Shown one piece after another: positions 10,609-22,506 of a DNA stretch of 64,000 nucleotides. A program made the position numbers and the translations under genes. Source of the stretch: Portunus trituberculatus. Its lineage: Eukaryota > Arthropoda > Malacostraca > Decapoda > Portunidae. Where the stretch lies: positions 3,498,452 to 3,562,451 of the forward strand of contig NC_059268.1 of the NCBI RefSeq assembly GCF_017591435.1. The letters are read 5' to 3'. The notes beneath the pieces were generated by a model, which worked only from the letters and a program-made list of their open reading frames with translations, was not told where the DNA came from and ran no database searches. Each line of letters opens with the position of its first letter. The first letter of the stretch is position 1.

Positions 10609-10812
10609 CAGGAGTGATAAATGTCTCCAAAGAGTTATTGAAGCTTAAATTTTGAGGTAAAGAAGTATGGAGGAGGAGGATGCCATGAGATTGCTCAATA
10701 TGTAAACAAAGGATGGGAGAGACCATGGGGGAAAGAAGTGAGATTATAGAAGACCCCTAGATTGAGACAGCTGATGAGAAAAAAGATGAGAAGGAAGAAA
10801 GAGTTAACATGA

Positions 10813-11720
10813 GAAGGATCATCATTATGGATAAGAAACTTAAAGCCTTGAAGGAGATGGTCGCCATCATGTTCGAAAAGCAGGACCAGCTGATTACGGA
10901 GAATCTAGAACTGAGAGAGAGATAAACTTAGAAAGTACTGTTAAAATAAACCATGAGATGAAAAAAAACTCTAGAGGAAATAAAAAGGGAGAATAGCGCT
11001 TAATAATAGTGCCCTCAAGGGCAAATGTACGAATTATGAAGCTGCATTACACGGGATGCAGGAAAGGCTGGACTCCAATTTGGAGACAGGCAAAGAGATG
11101 AGCGAAAGGAAACTGGATGAGTGGAAGAAGATTTGGAAAAAAGAACAAGAAGAAGAAAAAGTCAATTTTGCTGAAGTAGTTAAGCAACAAATAAAGAAGA
11201 AAACTAAGAACACAGTTATACAGGTGATCAAAGAAAAGGAAAAATTAGTGAGAGATACGGTGGACAAAAAGAATGTATGGTTATACATGGACTTAAGAAA
11301 AAAAGAACCCAGTGAAATTTGTGAGGGAGAAGGAGGAGAAAGAAATGGTTAAGGAAATTATCTCCGTAGTGCAAGATAAAGAACAGAGTCTTCATAAAGA
11401 AATAGAAGAAATATGTATATAGACTGGGTAAATATAGTGAGGGAACCAAAAGACCTCTAAAAGTCAAAATGAGATCACAAGTAGGGATAGAAGAAATATT
11501 ACCTAGGACTGGAAAGCTGGCTGAAAAGGCAGAATATGTATAAGCATATCTGGATAAAGAGAGAGAGAGATGAACCAGGTAGAAAGGGAAAAAGAGAGAG
11601 AACTGAGGAGTGCAGCTAAGGAAAAAAAACAAAGGAAGGACAGAGAATGAAAAGAAGTTTTACTGGAGAGTGCTAGACATGAGACTGAGGAAATGGTATA
11701 TTTGGGAAGGGGAAGGAAAG
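10813..11720 (+). pseudogene. ORF1 remnant of LINE copy A7
   Basis: Coiled-coil-like pieces occur at 10813-10920 and 11056-11352. They are rich in Glu and Lys and include Lys-Val-Asn-Phe-Ala-Glu-Val-Val-Lys-Gln, which A1 also retains near 255-275. The C-terminal domain follows in shifted frames from about 11350 to 11715, with Leu-Gly-Lys-Tyr-Ser-Glu, Arg-Pro-Leu-Lys-Val and a terminal Arg-Leu-Arg-Lys-Trp-Tyr. It matches the ORF1 order in A6 and A9. At least three disruptions make it non-functional. Confidence 0.68.
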
Positions 11721-11724
11721 CATT

Positions 11725-14400
11725 ATGAGTCATGTATACATAAATGGGTTTATATCAGGAAGTTTGGAAGTGAGAGATTATATATTGGAAAAAGGGCCAG
11801 ATGTGGTATGTATGACAGAAACAAAGGTAAGTGAAGATGTCCAAGTGAATTTTAAAGAGCAAGGATACAATGTTTGGAGGAGAAACAGAAAGGGAAAAGC
11901 AGGAGGAGTATTGATCATGACTCGGGAGAATATATATATGTGGAAGAGATACAGTCCGGAGATGGACTGGTAGAGGTTTAAAGTATAACAATAAGGACCA
12001 ATGGGAGGGAAAAAAGGAGTATCATAGTTGCATATGTACCACCAAAGACTAATACACGGAGGCTTGATGTACATAAGGAAATGCAAAAGGAAGTACTAAA
12101 TTGCCTGGATAACATGCTAAGGAAGGATAGAAGAGTGTTGCTCGTGGGAGATCTAAACTGCAAACACGTCAATTGGGAAGAAATGGATGCAAGCAGTCAC
12201 GCTGGACGTTGAGGGGATGATGTGCTACAACTGGCAATGGTACATACATTGGATCAATGGGTGAAAGACTATACAAGATATAGAGGGGAAGATGATCCAT
12301 CAATGCTGGATTTGGTATTTACAAAAAAAACCTGAGCCATGTCCAGACATCAAATATCATACTCCAAAAGGAAAAAGTGATCATGTGGTCCTAGAAATTG
12401 AATTAGAGGATCAGCAAATTTTGGAATATAATGAGGGACACAAACACAAGAGACGTAACCACGCTAAATCAAATCTTAGGGGATTAAAAAGTTATTTTGG
12501 TAGTACTGATTGTAAAGAAATTATGCATGGAAAGACAATTCAAGGAAAGTATGATATATTTCTAGGCAAGTATAATGAGGGGGTAAAGAGATACGTTCCT
12601 GAATATAGAGTAAAAAAGAGCAAACACACCTGGTATAATGCTATATGTGCAAAAGCTAAAAAGTGCAAGGATGCAGCATACAAAAAATTCAGAAAGCAAT
12701 GTAATGCAATAAATAGGAAGCAGTATAATGAGGCATGAAATAAATACATTAGGATAAGAAAGGAGAAGAGAAACTCTGAAAAGGATGTAGTGAAGATGTG
12801 AAAAAGCACCCAAGCTTTTTTATAAGTATATAAATGGTAAAATGACAAACAGAGAGACCATTACTAAGTTGATTAAGGGGGATATGATATACAAAACATC
12901 AGAAGAAATGAGTGAACTTATGAATGAGAGCTTTAAATCAGTGTTTAATGAAGAGGGAGAGTTTATAAAGAATCAAAGGCACAGGAAGGATTAAGAGACA
13001 TCGTGGTAAGAAAACAGAAAATTAGAGAATTGCTAAAAAAGGCGAGGAAGGCAATGGGATCAGATGAAGTGTCAGAATGGACACTAAGGGAATGTAGTGA
13101 GCAACTGGTAGAAAATTTGATGTAATTAACAACTCTTTAAGAGAAGGAAGGTACCAGGAATGGAAAAGAGCCAATATGTCCCATTATACAAAGGAGGAAA
13201 AGACCCCTAAATTATAGACCAGTGTCACTAACTAGTGTGGTGGGTAAGATCTGTGAAAGTTATCAAAGAAAATGGTTGAATATCTGGAGAAATGAAACAT
13301 TAATAACTCAATTTGGTTTTAGAAAAGGAAGATCATGTATAACAAATTACTAAGCTTTTATACATGAGAATAGATGAAGTACAAGGAAGAGATGGATGGG
13401 TGATGCAGTGTATCTAGATTTAAAAAGGCTTTTGACAAAGTACCACACAGAAGACTCCTGGAAAATAGAAACATGGGTGGAATTAAGGAATATCTTAAAT
13501 GGATAAAGATTACTTAGATAGGGAAATGAGACAGTGATAAGAGATGAACATCAGTTGGAGTGTAAAAGTGGATCCACAGGGTTCGTGTTGGCACAATAAT
13601 GTTCAAATATATGTCAACGATATACAAGAGGGTTTGAATAGCTACATAAATTTGTTTGCAGATGATGCCAAGCTTTTGAGAGTTATAAAAACAAAAGATT
13701 GTATGGAATTACAGAAGATATTGATAAGATCTGGAGATGGAGCAGAAGTGGAAATGAATTTAATACAAGAAATGCCATGTAATGGAAATGGGAAAAGAAT
13801 AGAAGACCACATGGGAATATAAATGGGAGAAGAGATTATAATGAAGAGAAGAGAAGAAAAGACTGGGAGTGATTATACAAGACATATAGAAATACATATA
13901 AATGGATTATTTGAACATACAAGACATAAGAACATCAGGGTAGTATTCAATTACATGGATAAAAGTGTGATGAAAAGATATTAACCACTATGATAAGACC
14001 TAGACTAGAATATGCAGTGTATGGTATGCCATATAGGCAGAAAGATATCAAGAAACTAGAAAGGATACAAAGGGCTGCAAAAAGATGGTCCTGAAATAAA
14101 AGATCTTCCCTATGAAGAAAGACTGAAGGAGATGGAGCTACCAACTTTGAAGGATAGACAGGAAAGAGGAGAGCTAATAACAATGTTAAGTTAGTAAACC
14201 GTATGGAGAAGATTGATAGACAAGATGGAAGACTGATGAGAGGAGAAGACAAACAAGAGGACATTCCAAGAAAATCATGAAAAGTTAGTATCATAGGAAT
14301 ATCAAGAAGTTCCATTTTCAACACAGGAAAGTAGACATCTGGAATGGATTAAGTGAAGAGATTGTAACAGCAGAAAGTGTGCACAAATTTAAGAAGTTAG
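11725..14400 (+). pseudogene. ORF2 remnant of LINE copy A7
   Basis: The endonuclease begins near 11725 (Tyr-Ile-Asn-Gly-Phe). It has Thr-Glu-Thr-Lys-Val near 11815, Val-Gly-Asp-Leu-Asn-Cys-Lys near 12145 and Lys-Ser-Asp-His-Val-Val-Leu near 12375. The long readable linker is 12292-12738. The reverse transcriptase lies at about 13020-13830 with Phe-Gly-Phe-Arg-Lys-Gly near 13312, Tyr-Leu-Asp-Leu near 13408 and Phe-Ala-Asp-Asp-Ala-Lys-Leu near 13655, all in different frames. The post-polymerase region runs to about 14400. The endonuclease has Leu in place of Phe in Gly-Asp-Phe-Asn. Confidence 0.8.
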
Positions 14401-14460
14401 ATAAATGTAGATATGGAGACAGGTCACTATGAGCCCCGCTCGAACTCTGTAACATACAAC

Positions 14461-17317
14461 AAGTTTAACTAAAAATGATAAAGGCAAAAGACTAAAAATG
14501 ATGTATACGAACATAGACAGGGTTTTATCAAGTAAACTAGAATTAAGAGATTACATAAAGAAAGAAAATCCAGATATTGTATGCCTGGCTGAAACAAAAC
14601 TAAATAAGGCAATCAAAATAGACTTGGATAATAGGTATAATGTATGGAGAAGAGACAGAGTGGGTAAAGGAGGAGGAGGAGTCATGATGATGTTAAGGAA
14701 GGAGATAGTGATAAACCAAGTGGAATGTGGGAAGGAAAAGCAGAAGTATTGTATATTAAGATGCATATTAATAAAAAAGAGTTAACAATCATTGTAACAT
14801 ATGTGCCACCAAAACAAATTCATGGACCAATCAAGAATATAAAGACATGATAGATGACACAATAAGGAGTCTAACGAGAATCATTAAAGAAAGGAGAAAA
14901 GTGATATTAGTAGGAGATTTCAACTGTAAAGAAGTGGACTGGGAAAATTATGAAAGTGGTATGGGGAAGAAGCCTGGGAGAAAGATTCTGAACCTAATGA
15001 TAGACAATATGATGGACCAGAGAGTAAAGGAATGCACAAGATTCAGAGGAAACGACGAGCAGATTGGACCTAGTTTTACAAGGGTATACAAATGAATGAT
15101 GATATAAGATATAAGTGCCCATTGGGAAAGAGTGACCATGCAATATTAGAAATAGATATAGAAGAGGAAAGGAAGATAGAGACGATTCATACAAAGGAGA
15201 CCGATTAAATTACAGAAAGGCTGATATTGAGAATCTCAAGAACTATTTTAAAACGTAGACTGGGAGGAGATGGAAAACTCAGAGACAATGCAAGACAAAT
15301 ATAACTTATTTTTGGAAATATACAAAACAGGAGTCAGGAATATGTCCCAAAATATAGACCTAAAGAAGAAGGAAAGAAAGATTGGTTTAATGCAAGGTGT
15401 GCTAGGGCAAAGGAGAAAAGAGATGGAGCATGGAAAAGGTGGAGGAGAAATAGAAATCCAGCAAATAAGGAAAACTTCAAGGCAGCGAGAATGAATATGT
15501 TAAGGTGAGGAAGGAAGAGGAAAAGAACTTGAAAAGGACATTGTCGAAAAATGTAAGGAGCAACCAAAATTGTTCTATAGATTCATAAATGGAAAAATTA
15601 GGCAAAAAGAAACAATAGAAAGGTTAAAAGGAGAGAACGGGATGGTGGAAGACCCAAAAGTATGGCAGAACTATTAAATAAAAATTCCAGGAGGTCTTTA
15701 CTAAGGAATCCAAATTTGAGAGGCCACAGGGTAATAGAGACAATCTATATGAAAGAGATTAAAGTAACCAAGCTTGAAATAAAAGAGTTAATGAAGGAAC
15801 TGGATGAAGAGAAGGCAATGGGACCAGATGAAGTCTCAGGCAGAATACTGAAAGAATGTAGGGAAGAACTAGCAAGTCCTATATACAACATCATAAAATG
15901 CTCAATAGAAAATGGAACAGTACCAGTAGAATGGAAAAGAGCTGAGGTGGTTCCCATATATAAGAGCGGAAGGAAGGAAGAACCTTTAAATTACAGACCG
16001 GTATCACTAACTAGTGTAATATGCAAGATGTGTGAAAGAATAATAAAGAAACAATGGATCGAGTTCTTGAAGACAACAAATTAATATCAAATAGCCAATT
16101 TGGTTTTAGAAAAGACGGTCTTGTGTAACTAATTTATTGAGTTTCTATTCTAGAATAGTTGATAGAGTACAAGAGAGAGGATGGGTTGACTGTATTTATT
16201 TGGATTTAAAAAAGGCGTTTGACAAAGTGCCACATGCAAGATTACTGTGGAAGTTAGAGGAGAAGGGTGGCTTAAAAGGAAGCACATTGAGATGGATAGA
16301 AAATTATTTGAGGGGGAGAGAAATAAGGACAGTAGTTAAAGATATGAAGTCCAAGTGGAGAGCAGTAGAAAGCGGAGTGCCACAGGGGTCAGTATTGGCA
16401 CCAATACTTTTCCTCATTTATATTAATGACATGCCAGAAGGAGTGAACAGCTACATAAATCTGTTTGCAGATGATACGAAACTGTGCAGAGTTATAAAGC
16501 AAAAGGAGGATTGTGAAATACTGCAGGAAGACCTAAATAAGATCTGGGAATGGAGTAAGAAGTGGAAATGGAATTCAATGTGAACAAAAGCCATGTCATG
16601 GAAATGGGAAAGAGTGAAAGACGACCTGTGGGAATCTATAAGATGGGAGATGGAGTAGAACTGGAGAAAGTAAAAGAGGAAAAGGACTTAGGAGTGACGA
16701 TGGAAGAAAACAATCAACCAGTAAGCCATATTGATAGAATTTTAGAGAAACATATAATTTGCTAAGGAATATTGGAGTAGCATTTCACTACATGGACAAA
16801 GAAATGATGAAGAAATTGATAAATACTATAATAAGACCCAGATTGGAATATGCAGGAGTAGTGTGGACCCCTCATAAAAGAAACACATAAGGAAATTGGA
16901 GAGGCTACAAAAATGGCTACAAGAATGGTTCCAGAATTTGAAGGGATGACATATGAGGAGAGACTAAAGGCTATGGATCTACCAACCTGGAACAAAGAAG
17001 GAGAGAGGAGACCTGATACAAGTTTATAAATTGATCAACGGAATGGACCAAGTGGATAATGAGAAACTGATCCTGAGAGAAGAATATGACATCCGAAGCA
17101 CAAGATCGCATAGTAAAAAGCTGAGAAAGGAAGATGTCTGAGAGATATTAAAAATATAGTTTCCATAGAGATGTATTGAGACGTGGAACAGTTTAAATGA
17201 AGAAGTAGTGTCTGCAACGAGTGTGCATACTTTTAAAGTAAGATTGGATAAGTGTAGATATGGAGACAGGGCCACACGAGCATAAAGCCCAGGCCCTGTA
17301 AAACTACAACTAGGTAA

Positions 17318-17319
<2 letters not shown>
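14461..17319 (+). mobile_element. Family A LINE copy A8, lacking ORF1 (type i)
   Basis: It starts with AAGTTTAACTAAAAATGATA, which matches A6 at the junction of ORF1 and ORF2 (about 7439). It then carries the whole ORF2 region and a type i 3' end with (CA)n. It joins the truncated A7 tail with no CA tract between them. Confidence 0.87.
14498..17280 (+). pseudogene. ORF2 of LINE copy A8 (endonuclease and reverse transcriptase)
   Basis: The endonuclease begins at Met-Met-Tyr-Thr-Asn-Ile-Asp (14498), with Ala-Glu-Thr-Lys-Leu near 14590, Val-Gly-Asp-Phe-Asn-Cys-Lys near 14910 and Lys-Ser-Asp-His-Ala near 15130. The polymerase reads in long pieces, 15662-16084 and 16137-16583. It has Tyr-Arg-Pro-Val-Ser-Leu-Thr near 15993, motif A Tyr-Leu-Asp-Leu-Lys-Lys-Ala-Phe-Asp near 16200, motif B Val-Pro-Gln-Gly-Ser-Val near 16378 and motif C Phe-Ala-Asp-Asp-Thr near 16465, all three in one frame. 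Frameshifts near 15090, 16070, 16560 and 16750 break it. It is closely related to A6 but less damaged in the catalytic core. Confidence 0.87.

Positions 17320-17380
<61 letters not shown>
17320..17380. repeat. (CA)n tract between A8 and A9
   Basis: About 30 CA units link the A8 tail (AACTAGGTAAATA) to the presumed 5' UTR of A9. Confidence 0.97.
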
Positions 17381-17383
<3 letters not shown>

Positions 17384-17471
17384 CCTGAGAGGGTCCTACT
17401 GTCTCTTAGTGGGAGTGATGTGGAAGAGTGAGAGGAGTGTGGAGGCCGTAATCAGCTGACAACAACAAAAA

Positions 17472-18404
17472 TGGCGTCCAGGCAAACTAGAGACTTTGAA
17501 GGTTTTATTACTACCAAAAGGACTGGAGAAACTTGATATGGATGCAAGAATCCAGGCACTGGAAAGTAAGTTCCTAAACATTTTGTCAATAGAAGAAAAA
17601 CTGGATAGAGTTCTAGCCGAGAATGATTCATTTCAAAAAGATATCTATTTGTTAACGTTAAAGAGCTATTGAAGGAAAAAGTAGAGATGGAGAAAGAAAA
17701 CCAACAACTAAGGAAACAATGTGAAGAGATGAAGGCTAAACTCATGGAAATGGAGATAAAAATATCCAAAGGGGACTTGAGGAAGGAGGAATGCCTTAAT
17801 CTAATTGATACCAGGATGAAAGAAGTGAACCATGAACATCAGGATGTACAAAGGTCGTTTAGGGAGATAGTAAAAAAGCAGGAAGAGGAAAATAAAGGGA
17901 TTACGCAGAGGGAAATGGTAAAGGCACTAAAGGAAAATGAGTATGTGGTGAGAGATATTGCTGAAAAGAAAAATGTGTGATCATAATAGGATTGAGGAGG
18001 AAACTAACAGGAACTGGCAGGACAGGAGGGATAAGGAAAATGACAGGATTAAGTCTTTACTGAACAAGATCTCTGTGGAAGAAGAGGACCTATATGCTGA
18101 GGTAGAAGAAAGTGTGAGATTGGGAGCTTTTGAGGAAGGCAAGAATAGACCATTAAAATTGAAATTAAAGTCTCAGGTGGCAGCGGAGGCCTTGTTGAGG
18201 AGGGCTTGGAAACTTAAGGACTCTGAGGAAACCAAAACAATTTACATAAGAAGAAATATGTCACAAGATGAGAGAATGAAAATGAAGGAGCTTGTAACTG
18301 AAGTGAAGAGAGGAATGACGAAAGAACAGAGGAGGAAAAGACCAAGTTTTTGGAGGATGAGAAATGGGAGGCTAAAGAAGTGGTGGATAAAACAGACGGA
18401 ATAG
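17472..18404 (+). pseudogene. ORF1 of LINE copy A9
   Basis: The first ATG (17472, Met-Ala-Ser-Arg-Gln) meets an early stop. Readable pieces are a coiled coil at 17540-17670 and 17669-17980 (Glu/Lys-rich with Leu and Met spacing). The C-terminal domain is 17958-18404, with Glu-Glu-Ser-Val-Arg-Leu-Gly, Arg-Pro-Leu-Lys-Leu-Lys, Tyr-Ile-Arg-Arg-Asn-Met-Ser, Lys-Arg-Pro-Ser-Phe-Trp-Arg and Lys-Lys-Trp-Trp. It is the best-preserved C-terminal domain in the array. By its order and length (about 130 residues) it looks like the RNA-binding part of an L1-type ORF1 protein. Two frame changes break it. Confidence 0.75.
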
Positions 18405-18439
18405 GCATTACATGGAAGAATGAGACTAGGAATGGAATA

Positions 18440-21242
18440 AAAGTGACTTACACGAACATAGATGGATTTCTGTCTAAGAGGCTAGAATGTATGGATTACC
18501 TAAGAAATAACGAACCGGACATAATGTGTGTAGTGGAAACAAAGCTAAGGCCGAAATAAAGCTAGACTGGTTTGTTGTAAAACACTACAAAGTATGGAGA
18601 AATGATAGAAAAATAAAGGAGGTGGTGGTATAATGGTTCTTACTAAGGAAGATCTGATAGTGAAGGAGGTGAACTATAGTAAGAGAAATGAGGAAGTGAT
18701 AAGTATGCTTATAACAGATGGCAAGAGGGACATTAATATTATAACAGTATACATACCACCCAGAACCAGTGCTTGGGAATATGAACAGTACCAAATGGTG
18801 ATGAGAAATACTCTAGACAGAATGAAGCAAGAACTCATCAGAAAGGATAGAGTGATGATAGTTGGAGACTTTAATTGCAAAGAAATAGTGTGGGAAGACT
18901 ACGAAGTGGTGAATGGTGGTGAGTGGGCAGAAGAATTGTTAAAGGTAGCAACAAATAACTTGATGACACAGTGGGTGAGATCACCAACAAGGTGCAGGGG
19001 ACAAGATGTTGCAGCAAGGTTGGATTTGGTATTTACCAGGGAATCTCTCTAAAGAGGAAATTGAACATGAATGTCCCTTGGGAAAAGCGATCATGATGTC
19101 CTAAGCTTTGAGCTGGATACAGAATTAAGCACGAATAAGATTGTGGAACGCAGGAGGAAAAATTAAATTATACTAGGGCAAATTATAACCATATAAGGGA
19201 GTTCTTTAATGAAATTGACTGGTCCGTGGTATACCAGGAAAGGGATATGCAATTGAAATACGATAAATTTATGGATTTGTATAACTCTGCTGTGAAAAAG
19301 TTTGTGCCATATTACAGAAAGAGGACTTTAAATAATAAACAGTGGTTTAATAGAAATTGTGAAGAAGCAAAAAGAACAAAGAAAAGGCATGGAAGAAACT
19401 TAAGAAAAACAGTGATGTATTATCAAGGAAGGCTACAAAACAGCAAGGAATAGATATGTTGAAGTAAGGAGAACAGCACAGAAGGAATATGAACAGAGGG
19501 TGGTGGAAAACTGTGATAGTGACCCAAAATGTTTTACAAATTCATAAATGGAAAACTAAATAAAAGGGAGGCAATAGAAAAGGTAAAAACGGGAAGAAGT
19601 ATATGAAGATGCTGGAGATATAGCTGAAATTTTGAACGACAACTTTTGCAAAGTGTTTACAAAGGAGGAGCATTTTATGGGAGGAAGGCCTACGGAAATA
19701 AAGCAAATGCAGGACATCATGGTTACTAAGGAAGATGTAAGGAAAATTATAAGCAATCTGGATATTAATAAATCAATGGGGCCTGATGGCATATCTGGGA
19801 GGTTGCTAAATGAATGTAAGGATCAATTGTTGAACCCCATATTTGATATTGTGGAAACCTCCATACGAACAGGATTAGTCCCGAAAGAGTGGAAAAGAGC
19901 TGACATTGTGCCTATATATAAGAATGGTAGTAGAATGGAACCGCTAAATTATAGACCAGTATCGTTGACTAGTATATTGTGCAAGGTATGTGAAGAAGTA
20001 ATTAAAGCTAAGTGGAGTGAGTATCTAGAAAGTGAAAACATTCTGAGTGAAAGGCAGTTTGGTTTCAGAAAAGGAAGATCGTGTGTATCCAATTTATTAT
20101 GTTTTTATTCAAGAGTGACTGACATACTACAACATAGAGAGGGATGGGTGGATGCTATCTACCTGGACTTGAGAAAGGCCTTTGATAAAGTACCACACAA
20201 TAGACTGATGTGGAAACTAAAGATGATTGGAGGAGTAAATGATAAACTAGCAAAATGGATGGAAAATTACTTAATGGGAAGAGAAATGAGAACAGTGGTG
20301 AGAGGAAGGAAGTCCGAGTGGAAGAAGGTAACCAGTGGAGTTCCACAAGGGTCAGTGCTGGGTCCCATCATGTTTTTGATTTATGTTAATGATATGCCAG
20401 TAGGAATTGACAGTTACATGAACATGTTTGCGACGATACTAAAATTATGAGGAGAGTAAAGAATGTGGAAGATTGTAACAAGTTACAGGAAGATCTTGAT
20501 AAAATATATGAGTGGAGTAAAGAGTGGCAGATGGAATTTAATATAGACAAGACCCATGTTATGAAAATGGGAAGAAGTAGATACAGACCAAACTGGGATT
20601 ACAGGCTGGGTGATGAGAAAATTAAAGAGACCAATGAGGAGAAAGACTTAGGAGTAACCGTGCAAAACACTTTGTCACCGGAGAAACACATTAACAAGAT
20701 TTTTGGAAAACATACAACATGCTTCAAAATATTGGCCTTGCATTCCACTACCTAGATGAAGGAATGATGAAGAAGATATTATGTACCTTAATAAGACCCC
20801 AGTTAGAATATGCAGCATGTGTCTGGTCACCGCATATGAAGAAAAATGTGAAGAAGGTAGAAAGGGTACAGAGGCTGGCAACAAGGATGGTACCAGGACT
20901 CAGGAGTTAGACTATGAGGAAAGACTGAGGAAGCTGGGGATGACCACATTAGAAGAGAGAAGAACAAGAGGAGACATGATAACTATGTATAAATTGGTGA
21001 ACAAGATTGACATACTGGATAGAGAGTTGATAAAGGTGACCACAAGTAATTATATCCGAGGACATGGAAAAAAGCTAATAAAGGACATCTGTCTAAATGA
21101 CGTGAGAAAATACAGTTTCCCGCATCGTAGCATTGATAAGTGGAATAAACTGAGCAGTCATGTCGTTGACGCGGTGTGTGTCAATCAGATGAAAGAGAGA
21201 TATGACAGGAATGGACAAGGAGACAGGACACAGAGAGCTTAG
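18440..21242 (+). pseudogene. ORF2 of LINE copy A9 (endonuclease and reverse transcriptase)
   Basis: The endonuclease reads Tyr-Thr-Asn-Ile-Asp-Gly-Phe near 18450, Val-Glu-Thr-Lys-Leu near 18531, Val-Gly-Asp-Phe-Asn-Cys-Lys near 18860 and Lys-Ser-Asp-His-Asp near 19083. The polymerase is open from 19632 to 20430, with Met-Gly-Pro-Asp-Gly-Ile-Ser-Gly, Tyr-Arg-Pro-Val-Ser-Leu-Thr-Ser, Phe-Gly-Phe-Arg-Lys-Gly-Arg, motif A Tyr-Leu-Asp-Leu-Arg-Lys-Ala-Phe-Asp near 20160 and motif B Val-Pro-Gln-Gly-Ser-Val-Leu-Gly near 20340. One base is missing inside motif C (Phe-Ala-Asp-Asp) near 20431, and reading resumes at 20447. Further shifts occur near 20715 and 20905. The post-polymerase region ends at 21242. 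Confidence 0.88.
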
Positions 21243-21293
21243 CTCGGGCCCTGTAATACACAAATAGGTAAATACAAATAGGTAAATACACAC

Positions 21294-22506
21294 ATGTACA
21301 TAAATGGAAAGATGACAAACAGAGAGAGACCATCACTAAGGAAAATTAAAGAAAGTAGGATATATGAAACAATGGAAGAAATGAGAGAACTAATGAATGA
21401 AAGCTTTAAATCCGTATGTAATGTAGAGGGAGATTTCATACAACCAAATGACAAAGTGATTCAGGAAGGACTAAGAAGCGTTATGGTGCACAAACAGAAA
21501 ATTAGCAAATTATTAGAAAAGGTGGATGTAAGCAATGGGGTTTGATGGAGTGTCAGGATGTACTCTGAGACAATGTAAAGAACAAATGGTGGAACCAATC
21601 TGAGATGTGATCAACAGCTCATTAATGGAAGGGAAAGTACCAAGGGAATGGAAAAGAGAAAATGTAGTACTGATATACAATAGCTCATTAATGGAAGGGA
21701 AAGTACCATGGGAATAGAAAAGAGAAAATGTAGTACCGATATACAAAGAAGTGAAAAAACTGAGCCTCTAAATTATTGACCAGTGTCACTGACTAGTGTT
21801 GTGGAAAAGATCATGAAATTGTGATTAGAGAAAAATGGCTGGAATATTTGGATGAAAATTAAATCATAAATAACTTCCAATTTGGATTTAGAAAAGGGTG
21901 ATCATGTCTAACAAATTTACTAAGTTTCTATATAATGATAATAGATGAGGTAGAAGGGAAAGATGGATGGGTTGACACAGTGCATTTAGATATTAAAAAG
22001 GCTTTCCAAATAGTACCACATAAAAGACACTTATGGAAAACAGAACGCATAGGAGGAATATAGGGAAGTATCTTCAACCAGATGAGGGACTACATAACAG
22101 AAAGAAAAATGAGGACAGTGATAAGAGACACCCCATCAAGCTGGATCACTTTAACTAGTGGTGTACCACAGGGTTCAGTGCTGTCACAAATAATGTTTTA
22201 GATATATATTAATGATATACAGGAAAGCTTAAGTATAAATTTATTTACAGATGATGCAAAACTTTTGACAGCAATAAAGAACAACAAGGACTGTATGGAA
22301 TTGCAGAGAGATATTAACAAAATATCAGAGTGGAGTCAAAATTGGAAATTAGAATTTAATGCCAAAAATGTCAATGGAAATTGGTAAAAGTAACATAAGA
22401 CCTACATGGGAACACAAAATGAGAAGAGGTTATAATGAAAAGGAAGAGACACCTGGAAGTGATTATATAAGACACTCTGACTCCATAAAGACACATAAAT
22501 GAGTTA
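21294..22506 (+). pseudogene. Reverse transcriptase remnant of A10, part 1
   Basis: The linker reads openly to 21545. The polymerase motifs Phe-Gly-Phe-Arg-Lys-Gly near 21883, Leu-Asp-Ile-Lys-Lys-Ala-Phe near 21987, Val-Pro-Gln-Gly-Ser-Val near 22160 and Phe-Thr-Asp-Asp-Ala-Lys near 22248 survive with several stop codons. Motif C has Thr for Ala. The rest of the protein continues after the nested transposon from about 23430 (Arg-Pro-Arg-Leu-Glu-Tyr-Ala-Ala near 23510) to about 24030. It is too damaged to be active. Confidence 0.78.
21616..21747. repeat. 66-bp tandem duplication inside A10
   Basis: Two adjacent near-identical copies begin AGCTCATTAATGGAAGGGAA at 21616 and 21682. The period of 66 bp keeps frame. 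The intact copies have only one such unit. Confidence 0.9.

Larger units (their letters stand above)
10609..14460 (+). mobile_element. Family A LINE copy A7, near full length (type ii)
   Basis: It has a 5' region, ORF1, endonuclease, a strongly eroded reverse transcriptase and a type ii 3' end. It stops at CATACAAC, before the usual AGGTAAATAC, and is joined directly to copy A8. Many single-base losses in 13000-14300 suggest it is among the older copies. Confidence 0.85.
17381..21293 (+). mobile_element. Family A LINE copy A9, near full length (type iii)
   Basis: About 3.9 kb with a presumed 5' UTR, ORF1, endonuclease, reverse transcriptase and the type iii 3' end with a doubled AAATAGGTAAATAC. 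The 5' edge follows a (CA)n tract. It has few frameshifts and is probably the youngest near-complete copy, though this was judged by eye only. Confidence 0.88.
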
